A stretch of 64,000 bases of DNA, taken from NCBI RefSeq assembly GCF_017591425.1, contig NW_024466512.1:24915501-24979500 (forward strand). Direction: 5' to 3'. This document shows, one piece after another, positions 13,949-25,435 of this stretch. Source of the DNA: Ochotona curzoniae. Lineage: Eukaryota > Chordata > Mammalia > Lagomorpha > Ochotonidae. The notes beneath the pieces were generated by a model. The model saw nothing but the letters and a program-made list of their open reading frames with translations. It searched no databases and was not told the origin of the DNA. The stretch's first letter is position 1, and each line of letters opens with the position of its first letter. Both the position numbers and the translations under genes were made by a program.

Positions 13949-14214
13949 AGATGCCATCTGCAGTTTTGTTATCTGCAATGATTCTTCCCTTCGAGGTCAG
14001 CCAATTATCTTCAATCCTGACTTTTTTGTGGAGAAACTGCGACATGAGAAACCAGAGGTGTTCACTGAGTTGGTGGTCAGCAACATCACAAGGCTTATCG
14101 ATTTACCTGGCACTGAGTTGGCTCAGCTGATGGGGGAAGTGGACCTGAAGTTGCCTGGTGGGGCTGGTTCAGCATCGGGATTCTTCCGGTCCCTGATGTC
14201 TCTCAAGCGCAAGG
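13949..14214 (+). CDS. ARHGAP19: ARHGAP19 exon 2 (residues about 20-107)
   Basis: This exon encodes the N-terminal part of the protein, starting DAICSFVICNDSS and ending FFRSLMSLKRK, just before the RhoGAP domain. The acceptor is a pyrimidine-rich tract ending in cag at 13946-13948, and the donor is gtagga at 14215. The exon opens on the third base of a codon whose other two bases lie in exon 1, and it ends on the first base of a Glu codon. A second AG two bases into the exon (13949-13950) is an alternative acceptor that I cannot exclude, because the end of exon 1 is not visible. The open frame extends upstream of the acceptor by chance. The ATG at 13887 is intronic and is not the start. Confidence 0.93.
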
Positions 14215-15075
14215 GTAGGAGCTGGGTGTACGAAGGGTGGCCAGTTCTCAACTGCTCTGGGCCTCACTGTCAGCGTTGGCACGTCCACCAGGGATTAGTG
14301 TTAGCCTGAAGCGTTTTTGATCCCTCTATTCATTTTCCTAGATGGTAAAACCTGAAGCAGTAATGATAGAAATCCATACAACTATCTGAGGAAGTAGTTG
14401 AATTAAAGCAAATGTAGTTAGATCGTGTTAATACTAATTAAGGTGGTTACTAAGGGTATCTTGATTTTCAGACCCTGTTCATGGTGTGTGGAAATAATAG
14501 TGCAGTTACGTGTTACAGATACTGTACAGAAAGCTTGAGTATCTTTGATTGTAGTAGTTGTCAAATGTTTTCATTTCATTGCTTTGATAAGAGAGGTATC
14601 TATGAATCATTAAAGGGAAGCCTTCCCAGAAAATGAAGAGATTTTAGTGCTGTTTTTGATAAGATATGAAAGAAGTACTATTTTGTTACTTCTAGGAAGT
14701 CATTATGTTAGAAAAAAAATGTTTAAACATTAACGGATAAGACTCTGTAATCTATCCTGTTTTTGATAGCTATGGCTCTGTTTCTTTTTGCTTTTAAACT
14801 GAATCTCAACATGCTGGGTATCATTATTTGGATAACAAGATGGTTCCCCCCTCAGTGCGGCTACAGCGTGATGCTGAACTCGGAGAGAAACTGCCTGGGA
14901 GTTGTTCTGATGGCATCTTCTCGTGTGCCTAAAACCTTAGTTTGAAGGTTTTTTAGTTATTGACCTTGTGAAAACATTAGCTACAGTGTCCAGCAGGATG
15001 CTTGAGTAGTTCTAACTGTGGAGATTTCATACTCTGTCTCTAAAATATGCCTGTGTCCTGTCATGATTTTTTCAG
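14215..15075. other. ARHGAP19 intron 2
   Basis: 861 bp, with no SINE or other repeat recognised. Confidence 0.8.
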
Positions 15076-15156
15076 AGAAAGGAGTGGTATTTGGATCCCC
15101 ACTGACAGAGGAAGGCATTGCCCAGATATACCAACTAATCGAATATCTGCATAAAA
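15076..15156 (+). CDS. ARHGAP19: ARHGAP19 exon 3 (residues about 108-134)
   Basis: Residues EKGVVFGSPLTEEG then IAQIYQLIEYLHK form the start of the RhoGAP fold: the first conserved strand and loop, then the first helix. The acceptor ttttttcag ends at 15075 and the donor gtaaga starts at 15157. The exon starts on codon position 2 and ends on the first base of an Asn codon, which fits its neighbours. Human has Ile where this sequence has Val at the VVF position, a conservative change. The flanking introns are 861 bp (no recognisable repeat) and 2333 bp (SINEs). Confidence 0.94.
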
Positions 15157-15299
15157 GTAAGATTACAAAAGGTTTTATTGTTCTCTGTTTAATGAAAAAT
15201 TGTCCATTTTGCTTGAGTGCTAACAGCTTTGAACTAGTAGGTGGTGCTGAATTATCAGTGGTAGAGCTAACTTGTGATTTTAGGCAACATATATATATA

Positions 15300-15606
15300 T
15301 TTTTAAATGTATTTATTTTTATTGGAAAGTCAAATTTACAGGTAGAAGGAGATACACAGAGAAAAATCTTCTATTCACAGATTTATTCCCCAAGTGGCTT
15401 CAATGGCTGGAGCTGAGCCAAACCGAAGCCAGGAGCCAGGAGCTTCTTCCAGTCTCCCACATAGGTGCAGGGTCCCAAGGCTTTGGCCCATCCTCGACTG
15501 CTTTCCCAGGCCACAAGCAGAGAGCTGGGATATGACCTGGTATCCATATGGGATCCTGGTGCATGCAAGATGATGACTTTAGCCACTAGGTTATTGCGTC
15601 GGGCCC
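15300..15606 (-). mobile_element. C-type SINE
   Basis: Antisense copy in intron 3, about 140 bp after exon 3. An imperfect duplication, AGGCAACATATAT against AGGCGATATAT, flanks it. Confidence 0.9.
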
Positions 15607-16092
15607 AGGCGATATATTCTGAAGTATATTTCCTTTTATACTTCATATATCGATGTGTTTTATACTCTCAAAGATGTATGTAAGTCAGACAGTGTCCATG
15701 AAATGACACATCTCAACTCAAGGGGACATTTCCTGTGGAAAAATACTTTGTCCCTAGAGAGTTGTGATGTTTATTTAAAGCCACAGGATACATTTCATCT
15801 TTAGAATTCCATGGTTAGTGTACGCTTTCACTTCCTTTCTCAGTTTGCTGGTCATATCATTGCCTCAGTGCTTTGCATAGCTGAGCAGATGTGGAACGGG
15901 TGACCTCAATGGTGCCTTGCTAAAAATTCAAAATATTTCCTTGATGAATTCCACCCAGGCTGGCATTTATGACTTACTCTGTGTGGAACATTGTGCTAGG
16001 AGCTAAGACAGAGGCTACAATTGGCAGTATAAGGGCTTGAGTCATCTGCATGCTTGGCTTGGTTGGCAAAGATTGTATTTAAAGTAAATGTC

Positions 16093-16421
16093 GGGCCCGG
16101 TGCAATAGTGTAGTGGTTAAAGTCCTCGCCTTGCATGTGCCGGGAGCCCATATGGGCGCCGGTTTTAGTGCCAGTGGCCCTGCTTCCCATCTAGCTCTCT
16201 GCTTGTAGCCTGGGAAAGCAGTGGAGGAAAGCCCAAAACCTTGGGACTCTGCACCCGCATGGGAGACCTGGAAGAGTTCCTGGCTCCTGGCTTCGGATTG
16301 GCTCAGCTGCAGCCATTGCGATCACTTGGGGAGTGAATCATTGGACAGAGGATCTTCCTCTCTGTCTCTTCTCCTCTCTGTATATCCGCCTCCAATAAAG
16401 ATAAATAAATCTTTAAAAAAA
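16093..16421 (+). mobile_element. C-type SINE, young, sense
   Basis: Full-length sense copy with near-identical 11-bp flanks, AAGTAAATGTC (16082-16092) and AAGTATATGTC (16422-16432). The head is gggcccggtgcaatagtgta, one of the copies used to judge the lagomorph lineage. Confidence 0.94.
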
Positions 16422-16744
16422 AAGTATATGTCATCATCAGTGTTTTAAGATAGGTTAAGTTCAGGTTTCGACACCGTTGGATGATAGGAAGATGTGGCAT
16501 CCTCAGGCCTAGCTGCTCCTTGACAGCAGAAGCCCAGATTTCTGTCTTCCAGTTTGGTATAGATCTCATCCATTCCTTTATGGTTATCTTCCTGGCTGGT
16601 TATCTTCCTGTAGGCATTTGACGCGGGATTCCTGAATGAGGGAGTTATGCAAAGATGAATGTGTCCCTAAGCTGAAAACAGGGGACGTTCACACTTTGTC
16701 CAGATCAAGGCAAAAACCCCACGGCTCATCTTTTATTCTTTATG

Positions 16745-17045
16745 TTTTTTTATTTATTTGAAAGGTAAATACACACACACAGAGACACACACACTTTACA
16801 TTCTCTAGTTCACTCATTACATACCTGCAACAACCAGAATGAGTCTAAGCAGGGCATCTGAAACTCCATTCAGATCTTGCACCTGGGTGTCAGGGATCCA
16901 ACAATTTGGGCTGTCCATCAACGCTGCCTCCCAGGGTGCCCATCAGCAGGAGGTTGCAGCTGGAAGTGGAGCTGGGACTCAAAGGCAGGCACTCTTTTAG
17001 GGGAGGCAGACGTCCTAACATTACCTTAATCACTGTGCGAACGCC
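16745..17045 (-). mobile_element. Old C-type SINE
   Basis: Antisense, diverged copy. Its gagag region has become a CA-rich tract (acacacacacagagacacac). Confidence 0.7.
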
Positions 17046-17489
17046 CAATCACCCAGAGCTACAGCTGCTTACACTTAGGGATGTTAGAAGGACAGAACAG
17101 TTGTTTGGGGTGACTCTTCACTTGCGTATGGGAAGCTCTCAGACTGAAAGCTGGTCTGATGGGCTGTAGTCCTGATCTCCCAGAACAGCACATGCACTGG
17201 AGGGGAAGAGCCGAGAGGCGTGATACGCCTCTGCACAGAAGTCAGTCCCTGCCAAGTCTGCGGGAAGGGGCATTTTCAGAGCAAGTTGGCCTGTCTTTCC
17301 ATTTATTTTCCCTGCTCAGTTTGACCATTGGGCAGGTGAGATTTGAAGTCTTGAGCTTGCCTTGGAAGACAGACGACACATCTGTCATTTGGGTCTTGTA
17401 ACTGAACAGTAGTGTTTTGATGAGATATTTGAATAATCATTTCTCTTCTTGCTTTTCTGTTCCTGTGCTGTTTTCTTCCTTGCAAGCAG

Positions 17490-17699
17490 ACTTGAGAGTG
17501 GAGGGCTTGTTCAGAGTTCCAGGCAACAGTGTCCGACAACAGATTTTACGGGATGCACTCAATACAGGAGCTGATATTGACCTAGAATCAGGGGAGTTCC
17601 ACTCTAATGATGTCGCCACTTTGCTGAAGATGTTTCTGGGAGAGTTGCCTGAGCCCCTGCTGACACATAAACATTTCCATGCACACCTCAAAATTGCTG
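17490..17699 (+). CDS. ARHGAP19: ARHGAP19 exon 4 (residues about 135-204, arginine finger)
   Basis: This is the catalytic core of the RhoGAP domain. The motif LRVEGLFRVPGNS contains the arginine finger, Arg143 in human-like numbering, encoded by aga at 17513-17515. This residue inserts into the Rho active site to speed GTP hydrolysis. Further along, LLKMFLGELPEPLLT is the conserved RhoGAP helix with its structural Lys. The family more often has Arg where ARHGAP19 has Gly in FLGELPEP. The acceptor gcaagcag ends at 17489 and the donor gtgagt starts at 17700. The exon begins with the last two bases of an Asn codon and ends on the first base of an Asp codon. Confidence 0.96.
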
Positions 17700-17774
17700 G
17701 TGAGTACAAAGTAACACATTTATGTAAAAATGCTTCTTTGAATTAGTATAGTCCTTTGGAATTTTCTTTCTGTT

Positions 17775-17980
17775 GCTTCAATTTTATTTATTTGAAAGGC
17801 AGAGAGAGACAGAGACAGGTGTATTTCTATGTGTTGGTTTATTCCCTAAAGGTCAATCATAGTCAGGGCTGGACCAGGCTGAAGCCACAAGCTGGACACT
17901 TCATCCGGGTCTCCCACCTGGGAGCCAAGACCCCAGGCACTTGGGCCTTCTTCTACTGCCTTCCCAGGCACATTACATAA
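17775..17980 (-). mobile_element. C-type SINE, head missing
   Basis: Antisense copy starting 75 bp after exon 4 and ending at ccttcccaggcacatta. Confidence 0.75.
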
Positions 17981-18440
17981 AACTATCAAAAGCCGAGTAG
18001 TTGGCTTTTGATTTGGGATACCAGCATTTAGCTATAGCTAAACCCGATATATGATATTATTTTTGTGTCCCAGATAAATCCTAGTGTAGTACTTCGCATG
18101 TTTTAGTTGTCCAAATAATGTGTTCTTTTCATTGGGTTGGGCTGAATGGATTCATTCAGTTTACATACTTCAGATGGTTATGGGTTTGGTATGTTTGCCT
18201 TGGTTTGGGGCTTTTGCTAAGTATTTCTATGCCTCGGTTGAGGTGATCTCTACACTTGGCCATTCATTTTTTTAAAATAATTTGCTTGGTTGTCTGAATA
18301 AGCAGTGCATTTATATGGTTTGAAATTCAAAAGATTCTGTGACTGTGTCCTAAGTGCCCCTCTCCACCCCTGTTGAGACCAGTGCTATGGGCTTCTCATG
18401 TACCACGTCAGGAGGTATTCTAAGAAATATACATTTTCCT

Positions 18441-18826
18441 AATCTAAATGCTGGACTCAGAACCCTAACGAAGAAAAGAGAGAAGACAGAACAGGTCAAC
18501 CAACCGTCTCAGCTATGATGGACTATGTCAATCAGTGGATTTTTCAAAGATCTCATAGTGCTTGGAGTGGCAAGATTGACAGTGATTCATAACTGTGGCA
18601 ATATCAAAACCACTTGAGCGAGAACCTCAGAGTATGCCCTACATCCGGGACCTGGGGAGGGTGGGAAATTGGGTGGGCTTCTCCCTTAAATACCCCCCTT
18701 TAAATATGAAGCTAACAATATGGAAAACATACTAGTATTATCCACTTTCCTGTAGCCCTTGAACCTTCTTACCCTGATTAACTATGTAAAGAATGTCAAA
18801 ATAAAATTTATTAATAATAAAAAAAA
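18441..18826 (+). mobile_element. 5'-truncated lagomorph L1 3' end
   Basis: A 386-bp insert carries an exact 19-bp target duplication, AAGAAATATACATTTTCCT, at 18422-18440 and 18827-18845. It ends in an oligo(A) tail after AATAAAATTT. The body aligns with the end of the L1 at 6602-7780. It lies in ARHGAP19 intron 4. Confidence 0.88.
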
Positions 18827-18845
18827 AAGAAATATACATTTTCCT

Positions 18846-19864
18846 CTTTCCCTGTTCTTATGTAATGGTAGGGTATTACTCATATGCATGGTTCTGTGGT
18901 TTACTTTTTTTTTTCTTTAATGTATTTTAGAATTAGTTCATTTTCAGCCCATAATAGTTTCCTCATTCTTTATGCCTCTGTGGTAGGAAATTTATGCTTA
19001 AACTGCACAGCTGTTATATACCCAGTGCACACAGCATCAAAATCCATACTGCATTTACTTATTTTTCTGCATTTGAATATTTTTTCCTTTTATTCTAATT
19101 TTAACAAATAAATATGGGATATTTCTATTTGAACAGTTTTTACTAAAAAGTGAGCTAGTTTTCAACTTAAAAATGTAATTTAAAAACTTTCAGTAGTAGT
19201 CCAAATAATATAAATGAATAAATATTACTTGCTAAAATACTGTATAATTTTACAGGTATTTTGGGAAGAAATAGCTGTTGTTAGGTCTCTGAAAAAGGTT
19301 TAGGAAATATTAAAAAATTATTTTTGTGTGTTTATCTGAAGAATACTGTTTAGTGTGCCCTCTGGTTGAGTTCATCCATTTAGTGGCTTTTGAAATCCTC
19401 CCCTTCACCATCTGACAATTCACTGTTCCCTGAGAACATGCTGCTACTGAGGTGCAGTGCAGTTGTACCATTTAATATGCCTTGCTGATAATTGGAAAAG
19501 CTTTTGTTCTGAATTTCATATTAACAGAACATTTTTTTTTTTTGGTAATATTACCTGTCTTTTCTAAACATTGAGTGGCTGTTGAGATTAAAGAGTTTAC
19601 ATAACACACTGTAATCATTTTCTGATCCTAAATGAATTATAACCAAGTGGTTATTAGTGTCCTTTGGAATTCTAATTAGCCAGGGGACTGTGCAATAACC
19701 TGGGCAGACTGTTAGGGGAGAAGCAAGGTTCTCTGATGCCACAAAGAGAGCTGCCTGCAACCTCCTGTGTCCCAAGACATGATGTTCTCTGCTTTTTCTT
19801 TTAACCGTGGAATGTCTGAGAGGGAAAAAGTGAAAGAAATGGCATTACCAAAGCCATGTGTGGA
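18846..19864. other. Intron 4, AT-rich, no clear feature
   Basis: About 1 kb of AT-rich sequence. The part near 18860-19100 may be a very old antisense L1 piece, but I could not confirm it. Confidence 0.4.
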
Positions 19865-20005
19865 CATATCTTCATTTTCTCTTGGGTATATGCCTAGCGG
19901 TGGAATTGCTGGGTCATGTGGTAACTCTGTCTAATTGAGGAATTGCTAATTGTGGTCTGAAGTGGTTTACCCTTTACATTCTCACCAGCAACGTGGAAAG
20001 GTTTA
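19865..20005 (-). mobile_element. Old L1 fragment (antisense, ORF2 3' end)
   Basis: The text ttgggtatatgcctagcggtgg…gggtcatgtggtaactctgt…attctcaccagcaacg is the reverse complement of the familiar L1 ORF2 3' region. It ends about 135 bp before exon 5. Confidence 0.75.
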
Positions 20006-20141
20006 ATTTCCTCTCTTTGTTATGGTCCATCTTTTGCTCCTCTTTTTCCTTGGGAATTGAGGGGAGAGTAATAGTAATAGTATTGATTTTTCTTGCTGAT
20101 ATTTTATCCATCCCTTGCAATAATTTTCTCTTCTTCTCAAG

Positions 20142-20368
20142 ACTTGATGCAGTTTGATGACAAAGGCAACAAGACCAACGTGCCAGATAAGCAGCGGCAA
20201 ATTGAGGCTCTGCAGTTACTCTTCCTCATTCTCCCTCCTCCCAACCGTAATTTGCTGAAGCTACTGCTTGATCTCCTGTACCAGACAGCCAAGAAACAGG
20301 ATAAGAACAAGATGTCTGCCTACAACCTTGCTCTTATGTTTGCACCCCATGTCCTATGGCCAAAAAAT
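20142..20368 (+). CDS. ARHGAP19: ARHGAP19 exon 5 (residues about 205-280)
   Basis: This exon encodes the second half of the RhoGAP domain, beginning DLMQFDDKGNK. It contains the helix LLFLILPPPNRNLLKLL and the family signature KMSAYNLALMFAPHVL, whose Asn is the conserved Rho-contacting residue of RhoGAP proteins. The acceptor is a long pyrimidine tract ending tctcaag at 20141, and the donor gtgagt starts at 20369, immediately after an AAT codon. The exon ends in phase 0. The upstream intron holds a 5'-truncated lagomorph L1 end, and the downstream intron a young sense SINE. Confidence 0.95.
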
Positions 20369-20500
20369 GTGAGTTAGGGGAAGAATCAAGAAGGCGGTTT
20401 GGGGACTAGGTCCCATCCTCCCAGTGTACCTTGGTGAAGTTATCAAGGATCTAAAGTCTAATCTTGAGTTTATGAGATTCATTCAAGAGTCATCAGGCTT

Positions 20501-20835
20501 GGGCCCGGTGCAGTGGCCTAGTGGCTAAAGTCCTCGCCTTGAACACGCCAAGATCCCATATGGACACTGGTTCTAATCCCGGCAGCCCCTCTTCCCATCC
20601 AACTTCCTGCTTGTGGCCTGGGAAAGCAGTTGAGGAAAGCCCAGACTTGGGACCCAGCACTCATGTGGGAGGTCTGGAAGAGGCGCCTGTCTTCAGATCG
20701 GCTTACCTTTGGCCTTTGCAGCCACTTGGGGAGTGAATCAACGGATGGAGGATCTTTCTCTCTCCTTCTCTACAAATATCTGACTTTCCAATAAAAACAA
20801 ATAAATCTTTAAAAAATAATGAAAAAATATAAAAA
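20501..20835 (+). mobile_element. C-type SINE, young, sense, best-preserved copy
   Basis: Full length with the exact 16-bp duplication AAGAGTCATCAGGCTT at 20485-20500 and 20836-20851. Its pol III promoter boxes are visible: A box tggcctagtggc at 20514-20525 and B box ggttctaatccc at 20569-20580. Confidence 0.97.
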
Positions 20836-20851
20836 AAGAGTCATCAGGCTT

Positions 20852-21711
20852 AGAGTGGGCCAACTGCTTTCAACTTCACATATAAATTGCAACTTAGTGG
20901 AACTCTTTATAGAAGACTAAACTAGAATACTCATTTTGGTCAGTGTGGATGCCTTCTTAACACTGAAGGCTTTGGGGAAATCAAATTAGTTTCTGAAGAT
21001 TGAATGGTATAAATTTAGAACAGAGCTGGATAATCTTACAGGATTCTGTCACCAAGGTTTCAGATGAGATGACATGGAGTAACCTTGTCTTACCCCGACT
21101 TTTCTATTTCCTGTTGACACAGTCTCCGTGGCTAACGCCAAGTGTGCTTCTTATTACCAAGGCTGTAGCTTCAGTGATTTACATGAGAAATAAATTATCT
21201 GAAGTCTTCTGAATAAAGTCTCTTGGAGGGCCATAGCCCATTCCTAGTATAGGTTTTACTGTGTGATTGGGGGGGGGATTGGAGCCAGGGTCATGGGTTG
21301 GGATCTGCAAAACCGTGTTTTCTCTTTTCTTCCTTCTTTGTATGCTAGGCACCTTCTTTTGAAACAGTGCATAGCAATAACTTTAATACTGTCACACAAG
21401 GTTGTGGGGAAGATGACAGAAGGAATCATGGAGAATTCTGGGTCTAAAGGTCCTCCTCTGAGGTGGACTGTGGAGGGCAAGTCACGTTAACACTTGTCCG
21501 TGTTTGGGGGACAAGGCCTCCTAATGAAGGGTTTTCCAGCCGTGACTGGAAAGGAGCACGCGGACAGCAGTTGTCAGCAGAAATGCTGAAGAGATCTTAG
21601 GAAAGCAAGCCAGCAAGTGGCTGATGAATGCCGAGGGTGAGGGCTTTCAGATGGTGGAGCTCTGAGTGTTTTTAAAAAGCCAGTGGAAGAGGGAGAAGGG
21701 AATCCAGGACA
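20852..21711. other. Intron 5, no feature recognised
   Basis: About 860 bp of unique-looking sequence with one run of nine G at about 21269-21277. Confidence 0.5.
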
Positions 21712-21723
21712 GTTTGTGTTCTT

Positions 21724-22078
21724 TCTTTCTTTCTTTTCTTTTTTTTTGGTAAGATTTACTTATTTTTATTGGAAAGGCGGATATATAGAAAGGAGGAGAG
21801 ACAGAGAAAAGGATCTTCTGTCTGATGATTCACTCCCCAGGTGAGCACAACGGCCAGTACTGTGCCAATCTGAAGCCAGGATCCAGGCACTTCTTCCGGG
21901 TCTCCCATGGGGGTCGGGGGAAGGGTCCCAAAACTTTGGACCGTCCTCGACTGCTTTCTCAGGCCACAAGCAGGAAGCTGGATAGGTAACAGGGCTGCCA
22001 GGATTAGAACTGGCGCCCATATGGGATCCTGGTGCATTCAAGGAGAGGACTTTAGCTGCTAGGCTATTACGCCGGACC
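21724..22078 (-). mobile_element. C-type SINE, young, full length
   Basis: Antisense copy with the exact 12-bp duplication GTTTGTGTTCTT at 21712-21723 and 22079-22090. Confidence 0.95.
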
Positions 22079-22500
22079 GTTTGTGTTCTTAAGAAACAGA
22101 TGGCACCTTTGGTGTCAGAGCGAGGGGGTCTCCTGGGCCTTTGGGGAACTTGCAGTCCTTCTGAAGAGTTCATGTCCTTGACATCTGGTGCAGACAAGTC
22201 CTTCTCTCTGCTTGGAGTCCTTGAGCAACTTGGTTGGCATGTCTAATTCTCAAGGTGAATTAAGGAGTAGAGACTTCCCCTCTGGGATTTCCTGGTCACT
22301 TCAGGGACACCTGGGTGTTTTGAGATGATGTCATACCCATTGGGAAGCTGTTGAACCAATGTCTCTCTAGAGTTAAACATTGTGTTAGAGAAACCTTGGC
22401 TAGGGATGCATGCTGTTCTATATTTTGAAAGGGTATACTTACTTGTAAATATTATTTCCCAGGTTTTCATATATCCTTTGGTTTCTTTCCCCCTGGATAG

Positions 22501-22587
22501 GTCACTGCAAATGACCTTCAGGAGAATATCACCAAGCTAAACAATGGGATGGCCTTTATGATTAAACACTCCCAGAAACTGTTTAAG
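22501..22587 (+). CDS. ARHGAP19: ARHGAP19 exon 6 (residues about 281-309)
   Basis: The 29 codons read VTANDLQENITKLN then NGMAFMIKHSQKLFK. This is the last helix of the RhoGAP domain, matching the human protein with few changes. The acceptor (…ccctggatag) ends at 22500 and the donor gtaggt starts at 22588. The exon is phase 0 at both ends, so skipping it would remove the end of the catalytic domain without shifting the frame. Confidence 0.94.
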
Positions 22588-22654
22588 GTAGGTGAGGGAT
22601 GGCATTGGTTGGCAACAGGACAAGTAAGATGGACCAAGGTGGGATCCTGAACAG

Positions 22655-22955
22655 GGCTATAAAGAAGACAAACCCTGACTGGGATTGCAGATCAAAAAGA
22701 CTCTACCTGCAGTGCTGGACTCCCATATGGGTGCCAGTTCAAGTCCTGGCTGCTCCACTTCCTCTGCTTCTCCCTGCTTATGGCCTGGGTAAGCAACAGA
22801 GGATGGCATTGGGCACCTGCAGCTGCATGGGAGACCTCCATGGCTCCTGGCATTGGACTGGCTCAGCGTGAGTAGTCCAGTTTCAGCCTTTGTGGCTATT
22901 GGGGAATGAACCCAATAAATGGAAGTGCTCTATCTCTCCTGATCTCTCTGTAAGA
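22655..22955 (+). mobile_element. C-type SINE, old
   Basis: Sense copy starting about 70 bp after exon 6. The middle region is compressed and the tail is lost. Confidence 0.75.
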
Positions 22956-23461
22956 GATGATGGCAAAACCGAGGAGAAATAACAATGCAGGTAGGGAGGA
23001 AAAAGAGTGGGAGGTAAAGTGGGGCCAGCCCTCTGGGTGACAGCCCCGCCTCTGGGTCTGCTAGCCTGCAACTACCTCCTGCCGGCAGCTGCTTTGCTGC
23101 CTGTGGGATCTGAGCCTCTCACAGCCCCTCTGTCTTTTTGTACTTTTTATTCCTTTCTGTATCAAATGAGTGGTGTTTGCTGCCAAAATAGTTCTTTCGG
23201 GAATGTGGGGATCTTTGTGAAGATAAAACCTTCTCCACTTTGGTCTCTGGCTTAAAAGGCTAGGGGACAGTACCTTCAAGCCTCCCTGAGACTCTGTGGG
23301 TGTCTGGGTTTATGGCGGGGCTCTATTGGCACACCCCAGCTCTCCCGAAAGACCCTTTATGTGACCAGAGACTCTGGCTTTCACATGCTTTTAGCCCAAG
23401 ATTGTGTAGTTACATTTTGGCATTTTCTTTAAAATGCATTTTCTTCACAATTACTTTCTAT

Positions 23462-23738
23462 TTTTTTAAAGGTCTTATCTATTTATTTGAAAAGCAGGGT
23501 TAGAAAGATCGTTCATGCACTGGTTCACTCACTGAGTGGCCACAGTGGCCGGGGTTGGAACAGGCTGAAACCAGGAGCTTCATCCGTGTCTCCCACATGG
23601 GTGCAGGGGCCCAAGAACTTGGGTCATCTTTTGCTGCCTTCCCAGGAGTGTTAGCAGGGAACTGGATCAAAGGTAGAGCCTCTGAGACTTTAATTGGCAG
23701 GTGGTAGCTTAACCCAATATACCATAATATCAGCTCTG
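23462..23738 (-). mobile_element. C-type SINE, old
   Basis: Antisense copy that lacks the agagagag region. Confidence 0.8.
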
Positions 23739-23744
23739 ATACTT

Positions 23745-24003
23745 TTTTTGATGTATAAAATTTTAAGTTTTTCAGTTTTTTGTTTTGTTTCCTATAGTTT
23801 TGGTGTCATATCCAAGAAACCACTGCCAACTCCAGCATCATGGAGCACTTTTTAAAAAATCTTTTTGACTCATACATATTGATAGGCTACAATGCAATGT
23901 TTTGATACATACATACTTTATGTAACAAATCAAATTAGAGTCATTCGCATTATCTTTCACCTCAAACATTTATCGTTTCTTTGTAGTAAGAGCATTAAAA
24001 ATC
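23745..24003 (-). mobile_element. Old L1 fragment (antisense, 3' UTR type)
   Basis: Phrases such as ggtgtcatatccaagaaacc and cacctcaaacatttatcg…tttctttgtagtaagagcat match the antisense 3' region of older mammalian L1 (L1M) elements. The subfamily is not resolved. Confidence 0.6.
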
Positions 24004-24004
24004 T

Positions 24005-24268
24005 CCCATGGAGCAGATACTTGATTTAGCAGTTAAAACCCACTGGAGTGTCTGGGCGAGTGACCAACTCTGGCTCCTGTAACTCCAGCTTCCTGCTAGT
24101 GCAGATCCTGGTAGGTGTTGGTTATAACTTACGTAATTGTAATTGTGTCCCTGCCATCCAAGTGCGAGACCCGGATTGAGTTTTTGGCTCCCTCAGCCTT
24201 AACCCAGGCCCGACCATTTAGTCCTGGGGGAGTGATCAGTGGTTAAGAGCTCCCCTCTGTCTTGCTTG
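24005..24268 (+). mobile_element. C-type SINE, very old
   Basis: Sense copy, heavily diverged, recognised by tccagcttcctgctagtg and gtgatcagtggttaagagct. It abuts the L1 fragment at 23745-24003. Confidence 0.55.
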
Positions 24269-24359
24269 TTTTCCGGCCATTTTGACACATACATACATAC
24301 AATATCTTACTGCTAATTAGTCGCTGTGCATACTGCACACCGCAACTTGTTCCTGCTAT

Positions 24360-25310
24360 CTTTTTTATGTTGTTGTTATATGTTTATTTTGAATTTTTGA
24401 ATTTTGTGGTACAAATTTGTGTAGACTGGGATTCCTCCACAAACTCCCACCCTCCAAAAGATTTTCCCCATGTTGCTACAATAGTATAGTTCTTCATAAG
24501 GAGTCATAATTCCATCAGTCTCTTTTTTATTGCTGGTACAGACAATGTCAGTCCAGCATCCTGTTGTCTACATATTTCCAACAGTTTCATTGGGAGCCCA
24601 GCTTTTGTTTGGAAGCAGGGATGCATGCTGCATTATATCCTCACATCTAGATATGGTAGACCCTGGTACTCTGTCACTGTACATTTCCATAAATGAGAAG
24701 CCACGAGACAAGGCCAACAACTGGTATGAATTAGAACAACAGCATTCCTGCTGTCTTACTGTGACTTCTCCCTGTCCTTTCCCCAAACCTCCATTAGTAG
24801 GGGCTGAATCAAGTGAAGCAGCTGTGTACTATGGCTTACCTCACTGTGGCCTGCTCTCAGCCCTGATACTTGCTGTGGGTCTACAGTCTAGTCATGGCAA
24901 CCCCCAAGAACCCCTCCCAGACCGGCCTCCAAGCACTGCTCTCATAAATGCTGTTGGTGCTGTGACCTAGCCTGGCCTAGTCTGCTTCCAGCCTGGCTCT
25001 TGTGTATATGTGCGTGGGTGCTTTGACCTCCCCCAGGAAGGCCCTCCAGGTTCCTTCTTCCGATCCATCCATCTCGGCCCTCTTGATTACTTGCAGGTGC
25101 TATGGCCCAGACCAGGAAGCCTCCAGAAGTCATTTTACACATGTGAAACAAGCCCTCAGTGGCTCCCATCTGACCCATCCCCAGTCCCCCTGCCTCCAGC
25201 AATTCACGCCCACCTGTGCTTGAGGCCGGGATGATGGTGGTAGGGTGCCCCCAACTGGTGGGCACTCTCAGTGGCATGGCAGGAGCTCTGCTCCCTTCCC
25301 CCAGATCTTT
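24360..25310 (-). mobile_element. Probable L1- or LTR-related fragment, class unresolved
   Basis: A T-rich start (ttttttatgttgttgttat) is followed by AT-rich sequence and then about 800 bp that is C-rich on the + strand. That arrangement fits an antisense L1 3' end with a G-rich 3' UTR. I recognise no consensus with certainty. Open frames here (24530-24970, 24942-25277) show no known protein. Confidence 0.3.
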
Positions 25311-25339
25311 AAAAATAAAAATAGAATAGACAGGTAGAC

Positions 25340-25435
25340 TGGCATATGGGTGTAGTTAAACAGATTTAGCATTTAACCAGACCCAGGATGCCTGCCAGCT
25401 ATTGGCTGCTCTTCTCCCAAAAATGTAACACTTGC
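25340..25435 (+). repeat. Unclassified dispersed repeat, copy B
   Basis: This is the second copy of the family at 13610-13720, in the same orientation. Confidence 0.55.

Noticed and set aside
21766..22197. 143-codon minus-strand frame
   Set aside because: Most of it is SINE sequence (21724-22078). The same peptide text recurs at other SINE copies.
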